From NCBI GenBank assembly GCA_045634325.1, contig JAZRAA010000047.1, positions 10,038 to 74,037 of the forward strand: 64,000 nucleotides of DNA, read 5' to 3'. A model generated the notes under the pieces. It was not told the DNA's origin. It was given only the letters and a program-made list of their open reading frames with translations, and did no database searches. Of the stretch, positions 49,366-58,377 are shown one piece after another. The translations under genes and the position numbers were made by a program. The number at the start of each line of letters is the position of its first letter. Position 1 is the stretch's first letter. Source of the stretch: URNF01 sp045634325 (GTDB lineage Bacteria; Bacillota; Clostridia; Oscillospirales; Acutalibacteraceae).

Positions 49366-50016
49366 ATGATAAAGATATTCAGTGTGATATTCGATATGGA
49401 CGGAACGTTGTTGGATACTGAACGCATTTGCATTCCCGCTTGGGATAGGGCGGGCGAAAAACAAGGTTTTCAAAACGTCGGCAAACACATCCCCAACGTT
49501 TGCGGGACAAACGCCGCCGGCTCCTCTGCATATTTGGCGCATACCTTCCCCACAATGAACGTCCCCGCATTCAAACAAGATGTGCGCAACTATATAGAAA
49601 AGCATTTGGTGGTGCAATATAAACCGGGTGCGAAAGAATTGGTTGGGTTTTTAAAAGAAAAAGGCGTGAAACTTGCGCTTGCCTCCGGCTCCTCCCACGA
49701 TTCCATTGACCATCATTTAAAGGCGGTTGGCGCAACCGACTATTTTGACGTCATCGTCAGCGGCGGGGATGTGCAAAACGGGAAACCTGCCCCCGATATA
49801 TTTTTGCTCACCGCACAAAAAATGGGTGTAAACCCTCAAGACTGCTACGTGATAGAAGATTCCAAAAACGGCATTAAAGCGGCAACCGCTGCGGGTATGC
49901 GTTGTATCGGCATTCCCGACCTTGTACCGTTTGACGATGAATGCAAACGTCTGCTCACAGCCGAATTTCCTTCCTTGCACCAAGCACTTGCCTTTTTTCA
50001 AGCGTTGATTGAATAA
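49366..50016 (+). CDS. HAD superfamily phosphatase (beta-phosphoglucomutase-like)
   Basis: 216 residues. Motif I is FDMDGTLLDTE, motif II LALASGSS and motif III/IV KPAPDIFLLTAQKMG with VIEDSKNGIKAATAAGM: a subfamily IA HAD hydrolase close to beta-phosphoglucomutase and sugar-phosphate phosphatases. The substrate is unknown. GGAGGAG lies directly before ATG 49366, closer than usual; the next in-frame start (GTG 49384) would still keep motif I. Confidence 0.88.
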   Translation: MIKIFSVIFDMDGTLLDTERICIPAWDRAGEKQGFQNVGKHIPNVCGTNAAGSSAYLAHTFPTMNVPAFKQDVRNYIEKHLVVQYKPGAKELVGFLKEKGVKLALASGSSHDSIDHHLKAVGATDYFDVIVSGGDVQNGKPAPDIFLLTAQKMGVNPQDCYVIEDSKNGIKAATAAGMRCIGIPDLVPFDDECKRLLTAEFPSLHQALAFFQALIE

Positions 50017-50020
50017 AACA

Positions 50021-50063
50021 AAAAGTCCTTGCGACAATGACGGTGTCGCAAGGACTTTTTTAT
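50021..50063. terminator. Bidirectional terminator between the HAD gene and dnaJ
   Basis: Stem AAAAAGTCCTTGCGACA/TGTCGCAAGGACTTTTT with a 7-nt loop, between convergent genes. Confidence 0.93.
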
Positions 50064-50069
50064 GTTTCA

Positions 50070-51221
50070 TTATTTGAAATTTTCTTTCAACTTTTCAAAA
50101 AAGCTACGGCGTTTTTGATAGTTCTTTTCCCCTGTCGCCTGTTCGAAAGCTTTGAGCATTTTTTTCTGCTCGCCCGACAAGTTTTTGGGGATTTCCACGG
50201 TGACACGGAACAACATGTCGCCACGGCCTCTGCCGTTCACGTAGGGGATACCCTTACCTTTCATGGTGAGAATGTCACCCGGTTGGGTGCCCTCTTTGAT
50301 GTCCAGCTCCACCTTTCCGTCCAACGTGGGCACTTCCACCGTCGCACCCAGCGTTGCCTGTGCAAAGGTGAGCGGTAAATCGCACCACACGTTATAGCGG
50401 TCACGCTCAAAAATCGGGTGAGGACGCACCGAAACACGCACCTGCAAATCACCTGCAGGACCGCCGTTTGTACCGGCGTTGCCTTTGCCACGAATGTTGA
50501 TAACCTGTCCGTCGTCGATACCGGCGGGGACGTTGATGCCGACGGTTTGCTGTTTGCGCACCGCACCGGCGCCATGACAGGTGGGGCACGGCGTATCAAT
50601 GATACGACCTTTGCCGCCGCACTGCGAACACGCCGCTTGCGTTTGCATCACGCCAAAGGGGGTGCGTTGTTGGCGCACCTCTTGACCGGTACCGTTACAG
50701 CGGGTACAGGTACGAGGCGACGTACCTTTTTTTGCGCCGCTGCCGCCGCACTCGTCGCATTTTTCGACGATGGGCACTTGCACCTGCTTTTTACAGCCTT
50801 TTGCCGCTTCCTCAAACGAAATAATCACCGTTGCGGTAACATCACTGCCTCTGCGGGGCGCATTGGGGTTTGCACGGCGCGTACCGCCCATGCCGCCGCC
50901 ACCGAAAAAGGACGAGAAAATGTCACCGATGTCAAAATCCATGCCCGAAAAACCGCCGCCATAGCCACCGCCGCCCGCACCGAAGTTGGGGTCAATGCCA
51001 GCGTGGCCAAATTGGTCATAGCGTGCTTTTTTATCCGCATCGGACAACACCTCATACGCCTCGTTGACCTCTTTGAATGCCTTTTCGGCGGCTTGGTCAC
51101 CGGGGTGTAAGTCGGGGTGATATTCTTTCGCTTTTTTGCGGAAAGCTTTCTTTATATCGGCATCGGATGCGCCTTTTTGCACACCCAACACTTCATAAAA
51201 ATCACGTTTTGTTTCTGCCAT
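50070..51221 (-). CDS. dnaJ: Chaperone protein DnaJ
   Basis: 383 residues. J domain with HPD (KAKEYHPDLHPGDQAAEKAF), Gly/Phe-rich linker, then the zinc centre with four CxxCxGxG repeats (CDECGGSG, CTRCNGTG, CSQCGGKG, CPTCHGAG) and C-terminal substrate-binding domains. It delivers unfolded clients to DnaK and stimulates its ATPase. Last gene of the hrcA-grpE-dnaK-dnaJ operon. Confidence 0.97.
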   Translation of the reverse strand: MAETKRDFYEVLGVQKGASDADIKKAFRKKAKEYHPDLHPGDQAAEKAFKEVNEAYEVLSDADKKARYDQFGHAGIDPNFGAGGGGYGGGFSGMDFDIGDIFSSFFGGGGMGGTRRANPNAPRRGSDVTATVIISFEEAAKGCKKQVQVPIVEKCDECGGSGAKKGTSPRTCTRCNGTGQEVRQQRTPFGVMQTQAACSQCGGKGRIIDTPCPTCHGAGAVRKQQTVGINVPAGIDDGQVINIRGKGNAGTNGGPAGDLQVRVSVRPHPIFERDRYNVWCDLPLTFAQATLGATVEVPTLDGKVELDIKEGTQPGDILTMKGKGIPYVNGRGRGDMLFRVTVEIPKNLSGEQKKMLKAFEQATGEKNYQKRRSFFEKLKENFK

Positions 51222-51246
51222 TCAATATTCCCTCCGGAATCGGAAT

Positions 51247-51346
51247 ACATAACACTACCCCACGTGTGTGGGGTAGTGAAAATTTTAAGATTGTGCGAGT
51301 TTTAGGTTAAGTCAAATCTCGACGAAGTTGAGGCTTCGCCTCAACT
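51247..51346 (-). other. dnaK-dnaJ intergenic hairpins
   Basis: Two strong inverted repeats: CACTACCCCAC/GTGGGGTAGTG (51251-51276) and AAGTTGAGGC/GCCTCAACTT (51324-51346, directly after the dnaK stop). Neither has a convincing T run on the minus strand, so they are more likely mRNA processing or stability elements that set the dnaK:dnaJ ratio. Confidence 0.55.
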
Positions 51347-53155
51347 TCACTGCACATCTCCATCATAGAAGTTGTCTTCATTAGGCTGTGCGGCACCATC
51401 AGCGGCGGCGCCGTCTTGCGGTGCGGCAGCTTGATACAATTTCTCACTGACAGCATAGAAAGCCTTGGTCAGTTCTTCCTGTTTTGCCTTGATGTCGGCA
51501 ATGTCGGTGCCTTTGAGTGCTTCTTTCAGTGCGTTCACTTTGCTTTCTACTTCTGCTTTGTCTTCTGCGGGCAATTTGTCGCCGGCTTCTTCCAAAGTCT
51601 TTTCGCACTGGTATACCATCTGGTCAGCGTTGTTGCGGGTTTCCACGTCTTCACGGCGGGCTTTGTCTTCCGCTGCATACTGTTCCGCCTCTTTGACCGC
51701 TTTTTCCACGTCTTCTTTGGACATGTTGGTGTTGGAGGTGATGGTGATGTGTTGTTCTGCACCGGTGCCGAGGTCTTTCGCACTGACGTTTACGATGCCG
51801 TTGGCGTCGATGTCAAAGGTAACCTCAATCTGCGGTACACCACGACGAGCGGGTGCGATACCGTCCAGTTTGAACAAACCGAGCGTTTTGTTATCTTTCG
51901 CAAATTCGCGTTCACCCTGCAACACGTGAATTTCAACCGAGGGTTGATTGTCCACTGCAGTGGAGAAAATCTGGCTCTTTTTGGTGGGGATGGTGGTGTT
52001 ACGCTCGATGACTCTGGTCATCACGCCACCCATGGTTTCGACACCAAGGGACAGGGGGGTAACGTCCAGCAACAGCAGGCCTTTCACTTCACCGCCCAGC
52101 ACGCCGCCTTGCAGTGCGGCACCCATCGCAACGCATTCGTCGGGATTGATGCCTTTGAAGGGTTCTTTGCCCATGAATTTCTGTACCGCTTCCTGCACAG
52201 CGGGAATACGGGTGGAACCGCCGACCAACAACACTTTATCCACTTCGCTTGCGGACAAACCGGAGTCGGACAATGCCTGGCGCACCGGACCCATGGTAGC
52301 TTCCACCAAAGCGGCAGTCAGCTCGTTAAATTTGGCACGGGTGAGGGTCATATCCAAGTGTTTCGGGCCGGTGGCATCCGCCGTGATGAACGGCAGGTTG
52401 ATGTTGCTGCTCATGCCGCCGGACAATTCGATTTTCGCTTTTTCAGCCGCTTCACGCAGACGTTGTACTGCCATACGGTCAGCGGAAAGGTCGATGCCGG
52501 TCTCGGCTTTGAAGCCTGCAACCAGCCAATCCACGATTTTCTGGTCAAAGTCGTCGCCGCCCAAGCGGTTGTTACCTGCGGTCGCCAACACTTCCTGTAC
52601 GCCGTCGCCCATTTCGATGATGGACACGTCGAAGGTGCCACCGCCCAAGTCGTACACCATGATTTTCTGTTCGGTTTCTTTGTCGATACCGTAAGCGAGT
52701 GCCGCAGCGGTGGGCTCGTTGATGATACGCTTGACTTCCATGCCCGCGATTTTACCCGCGTCTTTGGTCGCCTGACGTTGTGCATCGCTGAAATAGGCGG
52801 GAACGGTGATAACCGCTTCGGTGACGGTGTCGCCCAGATACGCTTCTGCGTCCTGTTTGAGTTTCGCCAAAATCATAGCGGAAATTTCCTGGGGCGTATA
52901 ATCTTTGCCGTCCACATTCACCTTACGGGCGGTGCCCATGTCTCTTTTGATGGAAGAAATGGTGCCGTCAGGATTGGAAACCGCTTGCTGTTTTGCCACA
53001 CGGCCAACGATGCGTTCGCCGTCTTTTTTAAACGCAACAACCGAAGGGGTGGTGCGTGCGCCTTCTGCGTTGGGGATAACGACGGCTTCGCCGCCCTCGA
53101 TCACCGCTACGCAAGAGTTGGTTGTACCTAAGTCAATACCGATAATTTTTGCCAT
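51347..53155 (-). CDS. dnaK: Chaperone protein DnaK (Hsp70)
   Basis: 602 residues. Begins MAKIIGIDLGTTNSCVAVIE; ATPase motifs AYFSDAQRQATKDAGKIAG, VYDLGGGTFDVSIIEMG and LVGGSTRIPAVQ; substrate-binding domain from about residue 370; lid and disordered acidic tail at the end. The DnaK/GrpE/DnaJ cycle refolds proteins. GGAGG lies before the ATG, 40 nt after grpE. Confidence 0.98.
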   Translation of the reverse strand: MAKIIGIDLGTTNSCVAVIEGGEAVVIPNAEGARTTPSVVAFKKDGERIVGRVAKQQAVSNPDGTISSIKRDMGTARKVNVDGKDYTPQEISAMILAKLKQDAEAYLGDTVTEAVITVPAYFSDAQRQATKDAGKIAGMEVKRIINEPTAAALAYGIDKETEQKIMVYDLGGGTFDVSIIEMGDGVQEVLATAGNNRLGGDDFDQKIVDWLVAGFKAETGIDLSADRMAVQRLREAAEKAKIELSGGMSSNINLPFITADATGPKHLDMTLTRAKFNELTAALVEATMGPVRQALSDSGLSASEVDKVLLVGGSTRIPAVQEAVQKFMGKEPFKGINPDECVAMGAALQGGVLGGEVKGLLLLDVTPLSLGVETMGGVMTRVIERNTTIPTKKSQIFSTAVDNQPSVEIHVLQGEREFAKDNKTLGLFKLDGIAPARRGVPQIEVTFDIDANGIVNVSAKDLGTGAEQHITITSNTNMSKEDVEKAVKEAEQYAAEDKARREDVETRNNADQMVYQCEKTLEEAGDKLPAEDKAEVESKVNALKEALKGTDIADIKAKQEELTKAFYAVSEKLYQAAAPQDGAAADGAAQPNEDNFYDGDVQ

Positions 53156-53195
53156 AATTCTTTACCTCCAAAATATCTTTACAGTTGATTTACGA

Positions 53196-53720
53196 TTAGT
53201 TTGCCACTTTTACCATGGCGGGACGCAATACTTTGTCGCCCAATTTATACCCTTTTTGGAACACCTGCGTAACCGTTTCAGTGTCGATGTCTTCGGCATC
53301 TTCCCGCATCACTGCGTTGTGATATTCGGGATTAAACGGTTCGCCCAGTGCAGGGATTTCTTCCAAACCTAATTTTTGCAGTGCTTCCAAGAACTGCCGC
53401 ATCACCAAATCTACACCGGTTTTATAATCGTCACCGGCGGGTGCTTCTACCGCACGTTCCATATTGTCCAGCGAGGTGAGCAAGGCGGTCAGTATACCCG
53501 CTTTGGTGAAAGCACCGATTTGCTCTTTTTCCTGTTCGGTACGCCGTTTGTAGTTGGCGTATTCGGCGAGCATTCTCTGGTACTGTTCTTTGCTGTCGTC
53601 CAGTTCCTTAATGAGTTTCTCGTTTTCCGCTGTCAGTGCGGCAACCGCCTCATCAGACGTATTTTCTGCCGGCGTTTCCTGTTCGGGCTTTGCCTTTTGT
53701 TTCTTCTCTTTCTCCGGCAT
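53196..53720 (-). CDS. grpE: Nucleotide exchange factor GrpE
   Basis: 174 residues. An acidic/Lys-rich N-terminus, a long helix (EKLIKELDDSKEQYQRMLAE) and the conserved DNMERAV, LGLEEIPALGEPFNPEYHNA and VTQVFQKGYKLGDKVLRPAM. Releases ADP from DnaK. The ATG lies 1 nt after the hrcA stop; AAGGAG sits within the hrcA end, 9 nt before it. Confidence 0.96.
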   Translation of the reverse strand: MPEKEKKQKAKPEQETPAENTSDEAVAALTAENEKLIKELDDSKEQYQRMLAEYANYKRRTEQEKEQIGAFTKAGILTALLTSLDNMERAVEAPAGDDYKTGVDLVMRQFLEALQKLGLEEIPALGEPFNPEYHNAVMREDAEDIDTETVTQVFQKGYKLGDKVLRPAMVKVAN

Positions 53721-53721
53721 C

Positions 53722-54768
53722 TTATTCATCTCCTTCGTTGTCATCCAGCATATCACTCAATATCCTACCCACAGCCTTAGCAAAATATTCCACCTTCGGG
53801 ATAGCCGAAGCATAGTCCATACGCATCGGCCCGATAAGGCCGATGGTGCCACGGGTTTTACCGGCGGAATACCCTGTCGTTATGATGCTGGATTCGTTTA
53901 ATTCATCACGGCTGCTCTCGCTGCCGAGCATAATCTGTAAGCCGTCACCGCCGTCGGCGTGTTGCAACATATCCGCCACTTGTTCTCGCTGTGCCAAAAA
54001 GGTGAGCAAGGATTTGGCACGTTCGGGCGCATAGTCCGGATGCTGTAACAAGTTTAACTGCCCGTTTAACAGCACTTCCGAATCAGCGGATTCTTGCACC
54101 AGCGCGTAAAACGCAACCAGCACGGGAGAGTAGCGTTCAGCGGCTTTGCCCATCGCGCCCAGCACGTTTTGAATATCCGCCAAACAAATTTGTGCGAGCG
54201 GTACGTTCAAAAACTGCATCCGCAACAACTGCGCGACCTTATCCAGTTCGCTCAGTTCAATCGGGTCGGCAAACCGACAACTGCGATTGCGCAGCACACC
54301 CGAATCGGTCACCAGCAACATCGCCGCTTTGTGCGCCGATAACGGCATCAGTTCGATGCGGCGAATTGCCGAACCGCCCTCGTTGGGGGTGGTGGTCACC
54401 ACCGCATAACCGGTGGTGCTGGCAAGAATGCGGGACGCTTCCTCCATCAATCGATCGGGACTGGCAGACAAACGACGAAGCGACGTATCGATTCTTTCCA
54501 TATCCTCATCGCTCAAATCATCGTGTCGCATCAGATTATCGATGTAAAACCGAAACGCCGGTGCGGTGGGAATACGTCCTGCGGAAGTGTGCGGTTGTTC
54601 GAGATACCCCGCCGTCGCCAACGCCGCCATTTCGTTGCGGATGGTGGCAGAGGACACCGAGTTTTGCAATTTCTCCGCCAAAAACTTGGAGCCGACAGGC
54701 TCGCCAGTCTCGATATATTCCTCCACGATAATCGCAAGGATTTTTTTGCGGCGGTCATTCCATTGCAT
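53722..54768 (-). CDS. hrcA: Heat-inducible transcription repressor HrcA
   Basis: 348 residues. Winged-helix start RRKKILAIIVEEYIETGEPV followed by AEKLQNSVSSATIRNEMAAL and HTSAGRIPT, all conserved. HrcA binds the CIRCE operator and needs GroE for activity. AAGGAAGTGA precedes ATG 54768; the CIRCE element lies 20 nt upstream, giving autoregulation of the whole operon. Confidence 0.97.
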   Translation of the reverse strand: MQWNDRRKKILAIIVEEYIETGEPVGSKFLAEKLQNSVSSATIRNEMAALATAGYLEQPHTSAGRIPTAPAFRFYIDNLMRHDDLSDEDMERIDTSLRRLSASPDRLMEEASRILASTTGYAVVTTTPNEGGSAIRRIELMPLSAHKAAMLLVTDSGVLRNRSCRFADPIELSELDKVAQLLRMQFLNVPLAQICLADIQNVLGAMGKAAERYSPVLVAFYALVQESADSEVLLNGQLNLLQHPDYAPERAKSLLTFLAQREQVADMLQHADGGDGLQIMLGSESSRDELNESSIITTGYSAGKTRGTIGLIGPMRMDYASAIPKVEYFAKAVGRILSDMLDDNEGDE

Positions 54769-54788
54769 CGTATCACTTCCTTTTGGAT

Positions 54789-54815
54789 TTAGCACTCTGT
54801 TGTTTTGAGTGCTAA
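54789..54815 (-). promoter_or_regulatory. CIRCE operator
   Basis: Perfect TTAGCACTC-N9-GAGTGCTAA, the HrcA binding site, between the promoter and hrcA. Confidence 0.98.
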
Positions 54816-54824
54816 TCTAATAGT

Positions 54825-54853
54825 ATGTTACCCTCTTTTTCCTCCATTGTCAA
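54825..54853 (-). promoter_or_regulatory. Promoter of the hrcA operon
   Basis: On the minus strand TTGACA (54848-54853), 17-nt spacer, TAACAT (54825-54830), directly upstream of CIRCE. Confidence 0.8.
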
Positions 54854-54896
54854 TAGGAAAATGATGAATTATTTATGAATTTCAAAAAATCTTTCC

Positions 54897-54924
54897 TTGC
54901 TTTTTGAAAAAAATGCTTTATACT
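54897..54924 (+). promoter_or_regulatory. Promoter of the QueG-like gene
   Basis: TTGCTT (54897-54902), 16-nt spacer, TATACT (54919-54924), about 30 nt before the GTG start. Confidence 0.6.
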
Positions 54925-54955
54925 GTAAATATAAGATAAAAAAGGGGGAATTTGC

Positions 54956-55735
54956 GTGTTATCGGCCGCTTTACTGCACCGTTTTACACCCGATTACGGG
55001 GTGTGTGATTTCGCGGAAGTGGAACCGCATCTACTTTCTTGCAGAGGCATGACGAGAGTGCCAAAAAACGCAAAAAGCATCATCATGTGCATCTTCCCCT
55101 ACCGTTTCCCCGACAAAGAAAAACGAGAACTGTCTTACTATGCGTGTGTGAACGATTATCATATCGTCGTGCAAAACGTATTAAATGAAATGGCGGCGGT
55201 TTTGAAAGAACACTATCCCGCCTACACCTTTGCGGCGTTCACCGACAATTCCCCTATCCCCGAAGTACATGCCGCCGCCAGAGCGGGTCTTGGCATTGTC
55301 GGCGATAACGGTCTGCTCATTCACCCCACGTTTGGGTCGTATGTTTTCATTGGTGAACTGGTCACCGATATGCCGCTCACCCCCACCAACGCTATGGTCA
55401 CAACCTGCGAGCATTGCGGCGCTTGCGCCACTGCCTGTCACGGCGGGTGTTTGCCGGGGAAAGACCGCACCAACTGCGTGTCCGCCATTTCACAGAAAAA
55501 AGGCGATTTAGAGCAACACGAAATCCAATTGTTGCGACAAAGCGGGCTGGTTTGGGGTTGCGATACGTGCAGTGAGGTATGCCCGCACAACCGAAACGCC
55601 AGCATATCCCCACATCCGTGCTTTGATTCCTATATACCTTATTTATTAGATGCAGATGACCCACGCTTTGCAAGCCGTGCATATGCATGGCGGGGCAAAC
55701 AAGTCCCCTGCCGCAACAAAGAGTTGTTGAAATGA
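54956..55735 (+). CDS. QueG-like double [4Fe-4S] protein (epoxyqueuosine reductase family)
   Basis: 259 residues, shorter than canonical QueG (~380). It shows FTDNSPIPEVHAAARAGLGI and GDNGLLIHPTFGSYVFIGEL, both QueG-type, then two cluster motifs, CEHCGACATAC and CDTCSEVCPHN. QueG reduces epoxyqueuosine in tRNA with a cobalamin cofactor. The reduced length and lack of the C-terminal repeats leave open a different substrate. GTG start 54956 with GGGGG 7 nt upstream. Confidence 0.8.
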   Translation: MLSAALLHRFTPDYGVCDFAEVEPHLLSCRGMTRVPKNAKSIIMCIFPYRFPDKEKRELSYYACVNDYHIVVQNVLNEMAAVLKEHYPAYTFAAFTDNSPIPEVHAAARAGLGIVGDNGLLIHPTFGSYVFIGELVTDMPLTPTNAMVTTCEHCGACATACHGGCLPGKDRTNCVSAISQKKGDLEQHEIQLLRQSGLVWGCDTCSEVCPHNRNASISPHPCFDSYIPYLLDADDPRFASRAYAWRGKQVPCRNKELLK

Positions 55736-55767
55736 AAAAAGCCACTGTCTTTCGACAGTGGCTTTTG
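55736..55767. terminator. Bidirectional terminator between the QueG-like gene and lysC
   Basis: AAAAGCCACTGTC/GACAGTGGCTTTT with loop TTTC, between convergent genes. Confidence 0.92.
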
Positions 55768-55779
55768 TTGTATCTGTGA

Positions 55780-56985
55780 TTAGTTCTCGAAGAACTTTGC
55801 GTGGATAGCGGAAACAGCACGGTCTGCATCCTCGCGCGGAATCAGCGCAGAAACTTTGATTTCGCTGGTGGAAATCATGCAGATGTTAATTTTGTTATCA
55901 GCGAGCGCCTCGAACATGGTAGCGGCCACGCCTTCGTGAGTTTCCATACCCGCGCCAACGATGGACACTTTGGCATAGCGGTTGTCATAAGACAAGCTCT
56001 TGACACCCACGGAATCACAATATTCACGCAACGCTTCCACAGCGGCTTCGCCCTTGTCACCCGGAACGGTGAAGGTGATGTCTTTGGTGCCGTCACGACC
56101 CACAGACTGCAGAATGATATCCACGTTGATGTGCGCATTCGCAACACGGGAGAACACTTTGAAAGCGATACCCGGTTCATCCGGCAAACCGACAATCATG
56201 ACACTCGCCACATCGGCATCTTTCGCAACACTCTTAACCAACATTTTTTCCACTTTGACTACCTCCTTCACGATAGTGCCGGGTACGGCACGCAAGCTGG
56301 AACGAACTTCCAGAACAATGTTATATTTTTTCGCCATTTCCACCGAACGATTGTTGAGCACCTGTGCGCCCAACGTAGCCAATTCGAGCATCTCGTCGTA
56401 GGTGATTTCATCCAATTTAAAAGCGCCGGGGACTTTGCGGGGGTCAGCGGTGAACACGCCGTCCACGTCGGTGTAAATCTGGCACAAATCCGCTTTCATG
56501 GAAGCGGCAATCGCCACCGCACTGGTATCCGAACCGCCACGACCCAGCGTGGTGATATCCTCATACTTATTGAGGCCTTGGAAACCCGCAACCACCACGA
56601 TTTTCTTCTGGTCGAGGCAGTTACGAATACGCTCGGTATCCACACGGCGAATACGTGCCGCAGAATATACCGACGTGGTTTGGAAACCCGCCTGCCAACC
56701 GAGCAGGGAAATCGCAGGGCAACCTAAACTTTCAATCGCCATTGCGAGCAACGAAATGGAAATCTGTTCGCCCGCAGACATCAGCATATCCATTTCACGT
56801 TTGCTGCCGTTGGGGTTGATTTCCACGCCTTTTGCAATCAAGTCATCGGTGGTATCGCCCTGTGCGGACACAACCACCACCACGTCGTTGCCGGCACGGT
56901 AGGTATCCACAACGGTTTGCGCCACACGGCGCACGCTTTCTGCATCTTTCACAGAGGAACCGCCGAATTTCTGAACAATTAACAT
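55780..56985 (-). CDS. lysC: Aspartate kinase
   Basis: 401 residues. Begins MLIVQKFGGSSVKDAESVRR; catalytic stretch LGRGGSDTSAVAIAA and YTDVDGVFTADPR; two C-terminal ACT domains (about 265-401) for feedback control by amino acids. First step of lysine, threonine and methionine synthesis. GGAGG lies before the ATG; 20 nt after hom in the same direction. Confidence 0.96.
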   Translation of the reverse strand: MLIVQKFGGSSVKDAESVRRVAQTVVDTYRAGNDVVVVVSAQGDTTDDLIAKGVEINPNGSKREMDMLMSAGEQISISLLAMAIESLGCPAISLLGWQAGFQTTSVYSAARIRRVDTERIRNCLDQKKIVVVAGFQGLNKYEDITTLGRGGSDTSAVAIAASMKADLCQIYTDVDGVFTADPRKVPGAFKLDEITYDEMLELATLGAQVLNNRSVEMAKKYNIVLEVRSSLRAVPGTIVKEVVKVEKMLVKSVAKDADVASVMIVGLPDEPGIAFKVFSRVANAHINVDIILQSVGRDGTKDITFTVPGDKGEAAVEALREYCDSVGVKSLSYDNRYAKVSIVGAGMETHEGVAATMFEALADNKINICMISTSEIKVSALIPREDADRAVSAIHAKFFEN

Positions 56986-57005
56986 ACTTTTTCCTCCCTT
57001 AAAGG

Positions 57006-58211
57006 TTATACCAACTGAAACGAACGGATAACCTTCACTTCGCAGGTTTCCAGTTTGTTTTTGATTTCTGCTTGCGACAACAAGGGGGTGACAAACGCAA
57101 ATTCGTCTGCAATCACACCGTCCACGATTTGCACGTCGCCGAACACCGCTTTCACCGCATCCGCTTGGCCGTTCACACGCACCAGCATCTGCACCGGCAA
57201 TGCGGCGCTGTCACCGACATAGTTTTCTGCCGCTTTGTCCCAATAGAGATATTTTCTCGCGTCCACGTGCTTGACAGCATCAATCACGTCCGCAACCACA
57301 GCACTGGCGGTGGGAAGTTTGCCTGCGCCTTTACCGTAGAATACCACGTCGCCCACGGCGTCGCCTTTGACCATCACGGCATTGAACACGTCTTTGACAC
57401 CCGACAGCAAGTTGTCGCCGAGCACCACACGAGGTGCAACCGAGCAATATACTTGGTCGTCTGCTTTGACCGCTTTGCCGATGAGCTTAATCACACCGCC
57501 AAGTTTTTCGGCATACTGCACGTCAGTGAGCGACACATCGCGAATGCCCTCGGTCTTGACCGCATCGGGATACACGTGTTTACCAAATGCCAACGAAGCC
57601 AAAATGCAAATTTTACGGCAAGCGTCCAAACCGTCCACGTCTGCGGAGGGGTCACGCTCGGCGTAGCCGAGTTGTTGTGCGAGCGATAACGCATCCGCAA
57701 ACTCCATGCCGTCATCAATCATTTTGGTGAGCATAAAGTTGGTGGTGCCGTTGAGGATGCCCGCAATTTCGCTCACCCTGTTTGCCGACAAGCACTGGTC
57801 CAACGGACGCAAAATCGGAATGCCGCCGCCCACACTTGCTTCAAACAAGAAGTTGAGGTTGTTCTTGCGCGCGATTTCCAACAATTCGTCGCCTTTTTGC
57901 GCCACCAACTCTTTGTTGGAGGTGACAACGCTCTTGCCCGCTTCCAAGCAAGCTTTTACATATTCATATGCGGGATGCAATCCGCCCATGGTTTCCACCA
58001 CAATGCCGATTTCCCCATCGTTCACAATGTCATCAAAAGATTTCGTAAACAGGTCGGCATAGGGGCTGTCGGGGAATTCTCGCAAATCGAGGATGCGTTT
58101 AATTTCAATAGCATCTCCCGCTTTGTGTGCAATATGCGCCGCATTACCGCGCAACACTTCCGCCACACCGCAACCAACCACGCCGTGACCCATAATAGCA
58201 ACTTTCATCAT
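57006..58211 (-). CDS. hom: Homoserine dehydrogenase
   Basis: 401 residues. The NAD(P)-binding start is VAIMGHGVVGCGVAEVL; the catalytic region shows SVGGGIPILRPLDQCLSANR, GILNGTTNFMLTKM and YAERDPSADVDGLDACRK. The C-terminal ~65 residues form a short ACT-like domain. It reduces aspartate semialdehyde to homoserine. Pairing with lysC gives a two-gene aspartate-pathway operon. Confidence 0.96.
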   Translation of the reverse strand: MMKVAIMGHGVVGCGVAEVLRGNAAHIAHKAGDAIEIKRILDLREFPDSPYADLFTKSFDDIVNDGEIGIVVETMGGLHPAYEYVKACLEAGKSVVTSNKELVAQKGDELLEIARKNNLNFLFEASVGGGIPILRPLDQCLSANRVSEIAGILNGTTNFMLTKMIDDGMEFADALSLAQQLGYAERDPSADVDGLDACRKICILASLAFGKHVYPDAVKTEGIRDVSLTDVQYAEKLGGVIKLIGKAVKADDQVYCSVAPRVVLGDNLLSGVKDVFNAVMVKGDAVGDVVFYGKGAGKLPTASAVVADVIDAVKHVDARKYLYWDKAAENYVGDSAALPVQMLVRVNGQADAVKAVFGDVQIVDGVIADEFAFVTPLLSQAEIKNKLETCEVKVIRSFQLV

Positions 58212-58377
58212 CGTATACTTCCTTTCTACGACGGTATTTTCAAAAATTTACCGATAGATAGAAAATATACCACACTATATGTCGTTTTGCAAGTCTTTTA
58301 CCCTAATTTTGCAAACAGAAAAGGGAATTTTATCCGTTTCATGGGCAAACTACCATGTGAAAGGTAGGTGCATACCG

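Noticed and set aside
51416..53131. A 571-codon open frame antisense to dnaK
   Set aside because: Low-complexity Phe/Gly/His-rich translation opposite a conserved gene; a typical shadow frame.
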